A stretch of 11,091 bases of DNA, from positions 1 through 11,091 of the forward strand of contig DAHXOS010000058.1 of NCBI GenBank assembly GCA_027364775.1, given 5' to 3'. The translations under genes and the position numbers were made by a program. The stretch's first letter is position 1, and the number at the start of each line of letters is the position of its first letter. The notes below the pieces were generated by a model. That model was not told the origin of the DNA. It saw only the letters and a program-made list of their open reading frames with translations, and searched no databases. This document shows, piece by piece, positions 1-6,079 of the stretch. Origin of the DNA: a bacterium. Its GTDB lineage: Bacteria > Patescibacteriota > Microgenomatia > Daviesbacterales > UBA10151.

Positions 1-655
1 ATAGAAAACCTGCCGTAAAAGCTAAAGAATGTCTATTAAAAATTTTAATTGTTAAATAATATACAGCAACGATAGTTAAAAGATAATGCCAAAATTCAAG
101 CCACCAGTAAGTACCTATAAAACTACCTGAGATTAAAGTAAGAGGTAATGATAATAGAACGTAAAAAATTGTTGAATAAGAATTAAAAGTAAAAGTATCG
201 GTAGTCTGTGATGAGAGTAACGAAAATGAACCTTGACCTATTTTGTTAGTTGCAGTCATGTGCTCATAGATATCCCAGTTTAAATGTAAAGGGTAAGGTG
301 TTTGGCTTTTCCAAACACCAAAATAAATTAAGGTTGATAGTAACATTAGTACTAAGAGGGGATAATATTGAAAAAAATTATTTTTGAAGAAGTTATTTAT
401 AGGTAACGTTTTAGTATTATAAATACTCCATTTAAGTAGTGAAACCAAAGAAAGTACTGTAATTATAGTTACCGCACTAAGTGGGAAAATGTTATCTAAA
501 CCAACCATCTTACTAATTGTATAAACCACAATATAAATTAAATAAATAATAAAAGCTCCCCAGAACCAGGCAAGAATAATATTAGTTGTAACAAATATAC
601 CTATTAATATAGGCAATAGATAAAATAATAAACTAGCAAAAAAATCTGTAATCAT
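1..655 (-). CDS. Polytopic membrane protein, GT-C glycosyltransferase-like (partial, C-terminus beyond window)
   Basis: I read this frame directly. It opens with ATG at 655 and runs 218 codons without a stop to the window edge, so the C-terminus is missing. The protein is very hydrophobic, with probable membrane segments near residues 7-27, 29-47, 58-75, 97-113, 162-180 and 187-203. Between the fourth and fifth segments is a polar loop with NWDIYEH (residues 126-132), followed by a short segment resembling the first outer loop of GT-C enzymes. GT-C transferases move sugars from polyprenyl-phosphate donors and carry acidic catalytic residues in that loop, so D128 and E131 are candidates. The start codon directly follows the stop of the upstream gene with no base between, implying translational coupling. 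A nearby GT2 gene could supply a lipid-linked sugar donor. The family is inferred from topology and motif; an unrelated polytopic protein remains possible. Confidence 0.6.
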   Translation of the reverse strand, partial: MITDFFASLLFYLLPILIGIFVTTNIILAWFWGAFIIYLIYIVVYTISKMVGLDNIFPLSAVTIITVLSLVSLLKWSIYNTKTLPINNFFKNNFFQYYPLLVLMLLSTLIYFGVWKSQTPYPLHLNWDIYEHMTATNKIGQGSFSLLSSQTTDTFTFNSYSTIFYVLLSLPLTLISGSFIGTYWWLEFWHYLLTIVAVYYLTIKIFNRHSLAFTAGFL

Positions 656-1405
656 TTAATAAAAGAAAAAATTCTGTTTCACTGATCCTTTATCTGTATT
701 AATTTGTGTTTTAAATTCTAAGATTCTCCATTTTTGATCAAAAAAAACTTGTTGTCCATTTTCAACCTCGATAGAGATTTTTGGATTAAAATTTTGGTCA
801 TATACAATAATTCTTTTTATATCGTTTGGTAGTAATTGGTTGTTTATGACTAAAGGTGTAAGATTTGCGCTTTGGGCCAAATTTAATTCATTGTCAGAGA
901 TAAACTCTTTATTTAAAAACATTCTTCTGCTTTGATCAGATACAATACATCTTTCACAAATAACCAGTGACTGCCCTATAAAGTTTGCTTTGTAGGGTAA
1001 TTCAAATTCTCTTATAACCTGGATACCCTTATTGGGTAAATTAATAACATTATATGAAACTTTTCCTTTAGGTTTTATAAAGCTATCCCAAGTAATGACT
1101 GACTTATTTAAAAATATTACTTTAGCAAATTTTAAGAATTGATTAGTTAAGCTCTTAGAACCGTTAAAGTTAGTTTGATCAGCAATATGCTTTTTTAAGC
1201 TATTAGTATAGTAATAATCATCAAAAGGAGATAATTTAAGTAGTTCTTCGCTCAGATCTGCATTATAAAAAACAAGGGAATAAGGGGTTGTTTGAACTTG
1301 AAAACCGGGCCGCGAAAAACTGTCCACAGTAAACCTAAGGATACTTAGTGTTATAGTTACTAGACCGATAGCTATTATAAAAATAAGTTTTAATATTTCT
1401 TTCAT
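656..1405 (-). CDS. Membrane-anchored protein of unknown function, 249 aa
   Basis: I do not recognise this family. Residues 5-25 form one hydrophobic segment after a short basic start (MKEILK), which fits an uncleaved signal anchor. The remaining 220 or so residues are soluble and probably extracytoplasmic. They are rich in Asn, Phe and beta-forming residues, and there is a CERC pair near residues 150-153 that could form a disulphide or bind metal. The start at 1405 has only a weak AGG six bases upstream. The stop at 656-658 abuts the ATG of the GT-C-like gene (TAAATG), so the two are almost certainly one operon and perhaps one pathway. A good promoter lies about 130 bases upstream inside an inverted repeat. 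Length, reading-frame integrity and operon context support a real gene; its function cannot be told from the sequence. Confidence 0.75.
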   Translation of the reverse strand: MKEILKLIFIIAIGLVTITLSILRFTVDSFSRPGFQVQTTPYSLVFYNADLSEELLKLSPFDDYYYTNSLKKHIADQTNFNGSKSLTNQFLKFAKVIFLNKSVITWDSFIKPKGKVSYNVINLPNKGIQVIREFELPYKANFIGQSLVICERCIVSDQSRRMFLNKEFISDNELNLAQSANLTPLVINNQLLPNDIKRIIVYDQNFNPKISIEVENGQQVFFDQKWRILEFKTQINTDKGSVKQNFFFY

Positions 1406-1470
1406 ATTTACCTAATTCTTATGTTCTTCTTACTTACAATTGAAATAAGTATGTCATGATAATATCAGGT

Positions 1471-1551
1471 AAAACAGGCTATAAAGATTAGTAGGTTACA
1501 ATAATATAAAAAGTGAAAAGAAACTTATAAGTTATTATTATAGCCTGTTTT
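1471..1551. repeat. Perfect 14-bp inverted repeat in divergent intergenic region
   Basis: AAAACAGGCTATAA (1471-1484) is matched exactly by its reverse complement at 1538-1551, with 53 bases between. Inside the loop is a second perfect palindrome, AACTTATAAGTT (1522-1533). Read on the plus strand, the right arm is followed by a short T run, like a terminator with an oversized loop. The minus-strand -10 hexamer of the leftward promoter lies in the right arm, and the left arm carries a symmetric TATAAA. There is no target-site duplication at the edges, so a mobile element is unsupported. An operator, an attenuator for the GT2 gene, or mirrored promoter cores are all possible. Confidence 0.7.
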
Positions 1552-1565
1552 TAATAAAAAAACAA
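1537..1565 (-). promoter_or_regulatory. Sigma70-like promoter for the 656-1405 operon
   Basis: On the minus strand, TTGTTT (1565-1560), a 17-base spacer and a consensus TATAAT (1542-1537) form a good promoter pointing left. Transcription would start near 1530 and leave a leader of about 125 bases before the ATG at 1405. The -10 element lies in the right arm of the inverted repeat, so a protein bound to that repeat would affect initiation. Confidence 0.5.
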
Positions 1566-1576
1566 ATCCTATAAAG

Positions 1577-2338
1577 ATGATAAATAATAAAAAGATTACT
1601 GTAGTTTTGCCTTGCAGAAACGAAGAGGATGCTATTAAAGTGGTTATGCGTGATATGCCCAGAGAGATAGATGAGGTGATTGTAGTGGATAACCTTTCTA
1701 CAGATCAAACTGTAAAGACTGCTCAACTATTTGGAGCAAAGGTAATCTTAGAAAACCGAAAAGATCAAGGAATTGGTTATGGATATGCGTTAGCAACCGG
1801 TATTAATGAAGCTGGTGGTGAAATTGTTGCCTGTTTGGATGGAGACGGATCATACCCTGTTAAAAAAGTTCCCCAAATTATCAGATACCTATTAAAGCAT
1901 GATGTCGATTTTATTTCTTGTAACAGGTTACCTGTAAAAGATCCTAAAAAAAGATCAAGAACAAGAGCGTTAGGAGTATGGATGCTTAATCTGTTCACCC
2001 GGCTTTTGTATGGTTATAAAATTAAAGACAGTCTTAGTGGTATGTGGGTTTTTAAAAAAAGTGCGACTAATTTTATGAAACTTTACGAGGGGGGTTGGAA
2101 TTTCTCTGAGGAGATAAAACTGGAGGCTATTACCAATCCTAATATAAAATTTACAGAATATGATATTGCATATCATGACCGAATTTTTAATCAAAGTAAG
2201 CTTAATATATTTCAGGCAGGATTTAATTATTGGCTATTTTTGTTTAAATTTAAACTTCTATCTAGTAAATATGCCATATTGGAGAATAAAAAATTATGTT
2301 TACTAATCAATAGAAATCTCTCTCAAGTCTTCGGATAG
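1577..2338 (+). CDS. GT2-family glycosyltransferase, polyprenyl-phosphate sugar synthase-like
   Basis: This is a full-length 253-residue GT-A-fold family 2 glycosyltransferase resembling dolichyl-phosphate mannose/glucose synthases (DPM1-like). Such enzymes transfer a sugar from a nucleotide-sugar to a polyprenyl-phosphate at the inner face of the membrane. The N-terminal nucleotide-binding strand VVLPCRNEE (residues 9-17), VVDNLSTD (36-43), the metal-binding DGD at 88-90 and the acceptor-site stretch DSLSGMWVF (151-159) are all in the expected order and spacing. There is no C-terminal transmembrane pair, only a hydrophobic patch around 215-228. The start at 1577 leaves just six residues before the first strand and has no Shine-Dalgarno. 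The gene stands alone on the plus strand, diverging from the GT-C-like operon, and may charge the lipid donor that operon uses. The exact sugar cannot be told. Confidence 0.88.
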   Translation: MINNKKITVVLPCRNEEDAIKVVMRDMPREIDEVIVVDNLSTDQTVKTAQLFGAKVILENRKDQGIGYGYALATGINEAGGEIVACLDGDGSYPVKKVPQIIRYLLKHDVDFISCNRLPVKDPKKRSRTRALGVWMLNLFTRLLYGYKIKDSLSGMWVFKKSATNFMKLYEGGWNFSEEIKLEAITNPNIKFTEYDIAYHDRIFNQSKLNIFQAGFNYWLFLFKFKLLSSKYAILENKKLCLLINRNLSQVFG

Positions 2339-2713
2339 TTTGTTTATATTAATTTTGTTGGTTAGTCCAATTTCTGTTTTTTCAGGCCATTCGATCAATA
2401 AAATCGAATTATTATCACTTACTATCTCCTCTATTCCTAATTCTTTAATATTAGGATTTTCTAAACGGTAAAGATCAATGTGATAAAGATTCTTACTACT
2501 ATTAGGTATATTGTGCTGTTTTATTATTGTAAAAGTAGGGGAGTTAATTTTTTCTGTTATCCCTAATCCTTCGGCAAAACCTTGAGTAAATGTAGTCTTG
2601 CCAGCTCCTAATTCACCGGATATGCCTATAACCACACTTTTATTTTTCACCTGCTCTGCTAATTTTTTGGCAATTTCTTTTGTTTCCTCCGCAGATTTTG
2701 AAATATATTTCAT
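2303..2713 (-). CDS. tsaE: tRNA threonylcarbamoyladenosine biosynthesis ATPase TsaE
   Basis: TsaE is the ATPase that works with TsaB and TsaD to attach threonylcarbamoyl to A37 of ANN-decoding tRNAs in the cytoplasm. At 136 residues it has normal family length. Visible motifs are the P-loop GELGAGKTT (33-41), the SPTFT switch-like segment (58-62), HIDLYRL (78-84), ELGIEE (91-96) and the Walker-B-like ILLIEWPEK (104-112), all diagnostic. The ATG at 2713 has no Shine-Dalgarno; a weak TATCAA lies six bases upstream. Its 3' end overlaps the convergent glycosyltransferase gene by 36 bases. It is probably read alone or by read-through from the surface-protein gene upstream. The partner TsaB is encoded about 8 kb away on the other strand, so the t6A genes here are not in one operon. 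No tsaD is in the window. Confidence 0.95.
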   Translation of the reverse strand: MKYISKSAEETKEIAKKLAEQVKNKSVVIGISGELGAGKTTFTQGFAEGLGITEKINSPTFTIIKQHNIPNSSKNLYHIDLYRLENPNIKELGIEEIVSDNNSILLIEWPEKTEIGLTNKININKLSEDLREISID

Positions 2714-2781
2714 AATAAATTGATAAGATAAGATTTTACCAGAAATTTAATTATCTTGCTTTATATATCTCATTACTAATA

Positions 2782-3867
2782 TCACTTGTAAGATTTTGCT
2801 ATATAAATAATACTTCCTAATATTACTAAAACTCCTGCGGCTATAAAAAATAAATTAAACTTGCGCTCGGATTTTATCAAAGTATTTGTTGCAGATTTAG
2901 TGGCAATACCGGCAACTGTTGAATCTTTGGGTGATAAAACTGGCATCCTTCTTTTAATAGTTGTTTCTTTAGTTTGAGCAGAATTAGCTAAATTTGTTGC
3001 TATTTTTGGGGAAAAAGCTGGGGATGGGGTTGAAGAAGAAATAGTAACATTACCTGTAATGGTAATATTAGACTCATCACTCCAGGTTAAATTAGAGCCT
3101 GAAGAATTATATCTGGCAACCTTAAAAATATAATTGCCGCTACCTTGATAACCATAATCATCAGGATCCGGTTTTGTTTCTAATGTGCCAGACCAATTGC
3201 CACTTCCATCAGTAGTGATAGATTTTTGTGAAGAAGCAGTGGCACCATTTTTAGCCCAACCATTGGCAGTATTGGTTAATCCAAAATAATTTGAAGACCC
3301 AGGTTTAATAAATGCGCCTTTTAAATAAAATAAGGTATTAGGGTTATTTTGTAAAAATAAGTTTACATTAATATTAAAGCTTTGGTTAACATTAATTTGA
3401 GAAGGTATATTAGATACTGTAAAAATATTAGTTTGGCTTGATGAAGAAGGGGTAGGAGAAAAAGAAGGTGTAGCTTCAGGTGAAGGAGAGGAATTGATGG
3501 CCGAATCAGATAGAATAAATGACCAAATTGTACTCCAGTCACTCCAAGAACCGGTTGAATCTTTTGCTTTTACCCGCCAATACCAGGTTCCCGGTGATAA
3601 TGTTGGAGTGTAGCTTAAATTTGCCGTATAGTAGTCTTTATTAATAGAGGAAAAATCTTTAGAATCATCTACCTGTATCCTAAAAGGATTGGAATTGTAT
3701 AAAGGATAGGAAGGACTTTGCCAGCTTAGTTTAGAACTTGCAGTACTGCTATTGTTTACCGGATTTAATAATTGAGGAGCTTCCAATGCAAAAACATTTC
3801 CTGCCTTAATAAAAAGGATAAATAAAAAAGTACTTAATAAAAAATACTTTATGGAATATACCAGTAT
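2782..3867 (-). CDS. Secreted surface protein with FN3/Ig-like domains and C-terminal membrane anchor; ATA start proposed
   Basis: The frame encodes about 361 residues. Residues 1-27 form a signal peptide ending near VFA|LEAP. An FN3-like domain follows (about 30-118, with YWRVKAKD and WSDWSTIWSF), then a Ser/Pro/Thr linker (about 125-147), a second beta-rich Ig-like domain with LKGAFIKPGSSNYFG (about 148-275), a second low-complexity linker, and a hydrophobic helix with a basic tail at the C-terminus. This is the layout of a cell-surface protein anchored in the membrane. The first ordinary start codon is a TTG at 3786, but it lies after the signal peptide. Upstream the frame stays open to a TGA and contains no ATG, GTG or TTG. 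I place the start at the ATA at 3867, six bases after a TATAGT -10 element; another candidate is the ATA at 3852, which would give a textbook start (xKYFLL). Ligand and role are unknown. Confidence 0.72.
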   Translation of the reverse strand: MLVYSIKYFLLSTFLFILFIKAGNVFALEAPQLLNPVNNSSTASSKLSWQSPSYPLYNSNPFRIQVDDSKDFSSINKDYYTANLSYTPTLSPGTWYWRVKAKDSTGSWSDWSTIWSFILSDSAINSSPSPEATPSFSPTPSSSSQTNIFTVSNIPSQINVNQSFNINVNLFLQNNPNTLFYLKGAFIKPGSSNYFGLTNTANGWAKNGATASSQKSITTDGSGNWSGTLETKPDPDDYGYQGSGNYIFKVARYNSSGSNLTWSDESNITITGNVTISSSTPSPAFSPKIATNLANSAQTKETTIKRRMPVLSPKDSTVAGIATKSATNTLIKSERKFNLFFIAAGVLVILGSIIYIAKSYK

Positions 3868-3873
3868 AATATA

Positions 3874-3901
3874 ACTATACCATCAAGGAAATTAGTAGCA
3901 A
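3874..3901 (-). promoter_or_regulatory. Promoter of the surface-protein gene
   Basis: On the minus strand, TTGCTA (3901-3896), a 16-base spacer and TATAGT (3879-3874) make a plausible sigma70-like promoter. Six bases after the -10 comes ATA (3867), in frame with the signal peptide. The 6-base gap matches that seen before the ATG at 6022 and 7459, so the transcript is predicted to be leaderless. Confidence 0.5.
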
Positions 3902-3951
3902 ACCATTTACCAATAAAAGCAGTAGCTTCTTAAACTGTATAGAATGTATCT

Positions 3952-3984
3952 GAAAAAAATAATTCTAAGACAAAAAATTCTTAG
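3952..3984 (-). terminator. Candidate intrinsic terminator after ftsX
   Basis: On the minus strand, CTAAGA (3984-3979), an 8-base loop and TCTTAG (3970-3965) form a six-pair stem that overlaps the ftsX stop codon. A run of seven T follows after a short AT-rich gap (3959-3953). The stem is short and AT-rich, so strength is doubtful, but position and orientation fit the end of the ftsE-ftsX operon. Confidence 0.4.
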
Positions 3985-4865
3985 GGTCTTAAATAGCGTC
4001 TGACAGCTCCAAATGATCCGGCACTACCTAATATTCCTGCAACCAAAATTGCAAAAAGCAATAACCCAAGCATAAATAAAAGATTGGGGGGAAGATTAAT
4101 AAATTCTTTGGGAATATCTCTTAAATAATATTGTAAATGAGGGGTAAAGTACCAAAGAAGAATATATGTAACAGCCCAAGATGAAACTGCGCCAATTAGT
4201 CCATAGGTTATTCCTTCCAGTAAAAAAGGAGCCCGAATAAACCAAGTAGACGCACCCAAAAGCTTCATAATTTCAATCTCAGTTCTTTTTAATCTAATTT
4301 TAAAACCAATTACCATTAAGATAACTAGCATTGAAAATAGAGCCAAGAAAGTTACAGCAACCATACCAATAGAGCGAACTACTACTATTGCATTTGTTAA
4401 AGACTTAATAACATCTTCTGGAATAGCTACATCATCTACTACTGGTTCTTTTTTTAATATTTCGGCAATTGGTTTTAAGTCTGATGGAGAATTAGCCGAA
4501 ATCTCAAGTGAGGCAGGTAAGATTGAAGCGGTAACCAATTCTAAAAGATTAGTATCATTTTTATTTCTGTCTTTATATCTTTGTAAGGCCTCCTCTTTGG
4601 AAACATATTTTAAGGAAGTAATCTTGCCAGTTAGATTAAGAGCATTTTGAATTGCCTTAATGTCTTCGGTAGTTGTATTGTCTTTTAAGAAAGCTATAAC
4701 TTGTGGTTTACTCTCGTAATAACTTAGCACTCTTTGTGAACCGGCAGCAAGCACAGTAAATAAAAGTAAAGTTAAAAATGTTAAGAACATCACCATTGAT
4801 GCGGCAAGCGCCTGGTAAGGTGTTCTACGAATATTTTTTTTAACCTGTCTAATTAATCTTTCCAT
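3981..4865 (-). CDS. ftsX: Cell division protein FtsX (permease-like subunit)
   Basis: FtsX is the membrane subunit of the FtsEX complex, which couples ATP hydrolysis at the septum to activation of extracellular peptidoglycan hydrolases. The 294 residues have the family layout: a basic cytoplasmic N-terminus (MERLIRQVKKNIRR), a first membrane segment at about 20-42, an extracytoplasmic domain at about 43-165 with the typical FLKDNTTTEDI and KYVSKEEA patterns, then three more membrane segments near 167-190, 212-236 and 262-284. The segment KRTEIEIMKLLGAS between the second and third membrane segments is the characteristic ABC coupling motif. The protein ends in RRYLRP. It starts 3 bases after the ftsE stop, without a Shine-Dalgarno, so translation is probably coupled. 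No recognisable hydrolase partner (PcsB- or EnvC-like) lies directly downstream. Confidence 0.95.
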   Translation of the reverse strand: MERLIRQVKKNIRRTPYQALAASMVMFLTFLTLLLFTVLAAGSQRVLSYYESKPQVIAFLKDNTTTEDIKAIQNALNLTGKITSLKYVSKEEALQRYKDRNKNDTNLLELVTASILPASLEISANSPSDLKPIAEILKKEPVVDDVAIPEDVIKSLTNAIVVVRSIGMVAVTFLALFSMLVILMVIGFKIRLKRTEIEIMKLLGASTWFIRAPFLLEGITYGLIGAVSSWAVTYILLWYFTPHLQYYLRDIPKEFINLPPNLLFMLGLLLFAILVAGILGSAGSFGAVRRYLRP

Positions 4866-4868
4866 AAT

Positions 4869-5555
4869 TTAATGGGTTTCGTATCTACCCTCTCTTGTAT
4901 CTTTAACCAGCTTTCCATTCTTCATACTTATTACTCTCCTTTTTAAGGTATTAACAATCTCAGCGTTATGGGTTGCCATAAGAACGGTAGTACCCCAGGA
5001 GTTAATTTCATTTAAAAGCTGAATAACACCCCAGGAAGTCTGAGGGTCTAAATCTCCGGTAGGTTCATCTGCCAAAAGTAAATCCGGTTTGCCAATCATG
5101 GCCCTTGCTATGGCTGTTCTTTGGGCTTCACCGCCTGAAAGCTGGTTTGGAAATAAATTGCGTCGTTCCCAAATCTCAAACAACTTAAGCATTCGTTCAA
5201 CTTCTTTATGAATTTCATTACTTCCAAAATTGCGCACTTCAAGTGCTAGGGCTACATTCTCAAAGACAGTCCTATCATCTAACAACTTAAAATCCTGAAA
5301 AACCACACCTATTTTTCTTCTAAATTGGGGCAAATCTTTATGTTTGATTTTTGTAATATCAATATCGTCTATAAAAATATTTCCTGAAGAAGGTAGAGAT
5401 TCCCGAGCAAGTAGTCGAAGTAAGGTTGATTTGCCTGCTCCGGATGGTCCAACTATAAAAACAAACTCTCCACCTTTAACCTCAAAATTAACATCCGATA
5501 CTGCAGTTATTTGGGAGTTAAACTTTTTAGTGACGTTACTAAATTTAATGACCAT
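4869..5555 (-). CDS. ftsE: Cell division ATP-binding protein FtsE
   Basis: FtsE is the cytoplasmic ATPase of FtsEX. The 228-residue protein has every ABC motif: Walker A GPSGAGKS (36-43), Q-loop VVFQDFKLL (84-92), signature LSGGEAQR (139-146), Walker B LLLADEP with the catalytic Glu (159-165), D-loop GDLD (167-170) and the switch His (ATHN, 194-197). The FQDFKLL and THNAEIV wording and the adjacent ftsX separate it from the MacB/LolD-type ATPase found elsewhere in this window. The ATG at 5555 lies 32 bases after the stop of the small membrane-protein gene, with no promoter or Shine-Dalgarno that I can see between them. It is therefore most likely expressed from the promoter at 6056-6029 as the second gene of a three-gene operon. 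Confidence 0.96.
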   Translation of the reverse strand: MVIKFSNVTKKFNSQITAVSDVNFEVKGGEFVFIVGPSGAGKSTLLRLLARESLPSSGNIFIDDIDITKIKHKDLPQFRRKIGVVFQDFKLLDDRTVFENVALALEVRNFGSNEIHKEVERMLKLFEIWERRNLFPNQLSGGEAQRTAIARAMIGKPDLLLADEPTGDLDPQTSWGVIQLLNEINSWGTTVLMATHNAEIVNTLKRRVISMKNGKLVKDTREGRYETH

Positions 5556-5587
5556 ATAAATAATTGAGGGGAATCTATTAAGGTAAG

Positions 5588-6022
5588 TTATTTAATCTCT
5601 TCAACTTTACCTACATCCATTAGCCATCCTTCTTTGACGGCTTTTTGTGTCTCCCCGTAGACTTTTACTTTTTTACCTTCATATTTTGACAAATCAACTA
5701 CAGAGGAAGTTAAAGCAACAGGCACAGCGTTTTGACGAATTAAGGTATGTGTACCTTCCGAATAGGCATCAGCACCTTTGCTTACTTCCTTCTTTTTTAA
5801 GGTTCCTTCAGCAAAATCTCTAAAGGTACGAGTATCCTTTTGGGCACTTTTAGCAATTTGAGTTTCTTTGCTGTTGGCAACACTGGATTTAGCGCTATTT
5901 GAGGCCAATTTATAGCCGGTTCCCAAACCTGCCAGTAAAGCAACAACCAGGATTAATATAAGTAAACGTAAGGATGTATTTGTAAAGTCTAGTTTTTTGG
6001 TTAACTCTGCCTTATTTTGCAT
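5588..6022 (-). CDS. Single-pass membrane protein of unknown function heading the ftsEX operon
   Basis: I do not recognise a named family. The 144 residues begin with a short cytoplasmic stretch (about 1-18), then one strong membrane helix (about 19-40, LRLLILILVVALLAGLGTGY), an Ala/Ser/Lys-rich linker (about 41-70), and a C-terminal soluble domain that should lie outside the cell. The last 40 residues (VDLSKYEGKKVKVYGETQ, then WLMDVGKVEEI) read like a small OB-fold-type beta barrel. The ATG at 6022 is fixed by a promoter whose -10 ends six bases upstream. The stop is 32 bases before ftsE with no visible promoter between, so this gene is probably the first of the operon. A role as a membrane partner of FtsEX is inference from position only. 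Confidence 0.8.
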   Translation of the reverse strand: MQNKAELTKKLDFTNTSLRLLILILVVALLAGLGTGYKLASNSAKSSVANSKETQIAKSAQKDTRTFRDFAEGTLKKKEVSKGADAYSEGTHTLIRQNAVPVALTSSVVDLSKYEGKKVKVYGETQKAVKEGWLMDVGKVEEIK

Positions 6023-6028
6023 ACAATT

Positions 6029-6056
6029 ATTGTAACATATTTATCTACCTAGACAA
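6029..6056 (-). promoter_or_regulatory. Leaderless-type promoter of the ftsEX operon
   Basis: On the minus strand, TTGTCT (6056-6051), a 16-base spacer and TACAAT (6034-6029) precede the ATG at 6022 by exactly six bases (AATTGT). Transcription is expected to begin at or within a base of the A of the start codon, so no ribosome-binding site would be present. The promoter fits wholly in the 57-base gap after prfB. Confidence 0.65.
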
Positions 6057-6079
6057 TTATGAGAGTTTGAGTAATTTAA

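Noticed and set aside
1471..1551. Miniature transposable element defined by the 14-bp inverted repeat
   Set aside because: No target-site duplication at the borders and no second copy in this window; reported only as an inverted repeat.
1538..1726. Minus-strand open frame over the start of the GT2 gene
   Set aside because: Overlaps a clear glycosyltransferase in antisense, and its composition is unlike a protein; a shadow frame.
1777..2194. Two minus-strand open frames inside the GT2 gene
   Set aside because: They are antisense shadows of a gene with intact family motifs and show no motif of their own.
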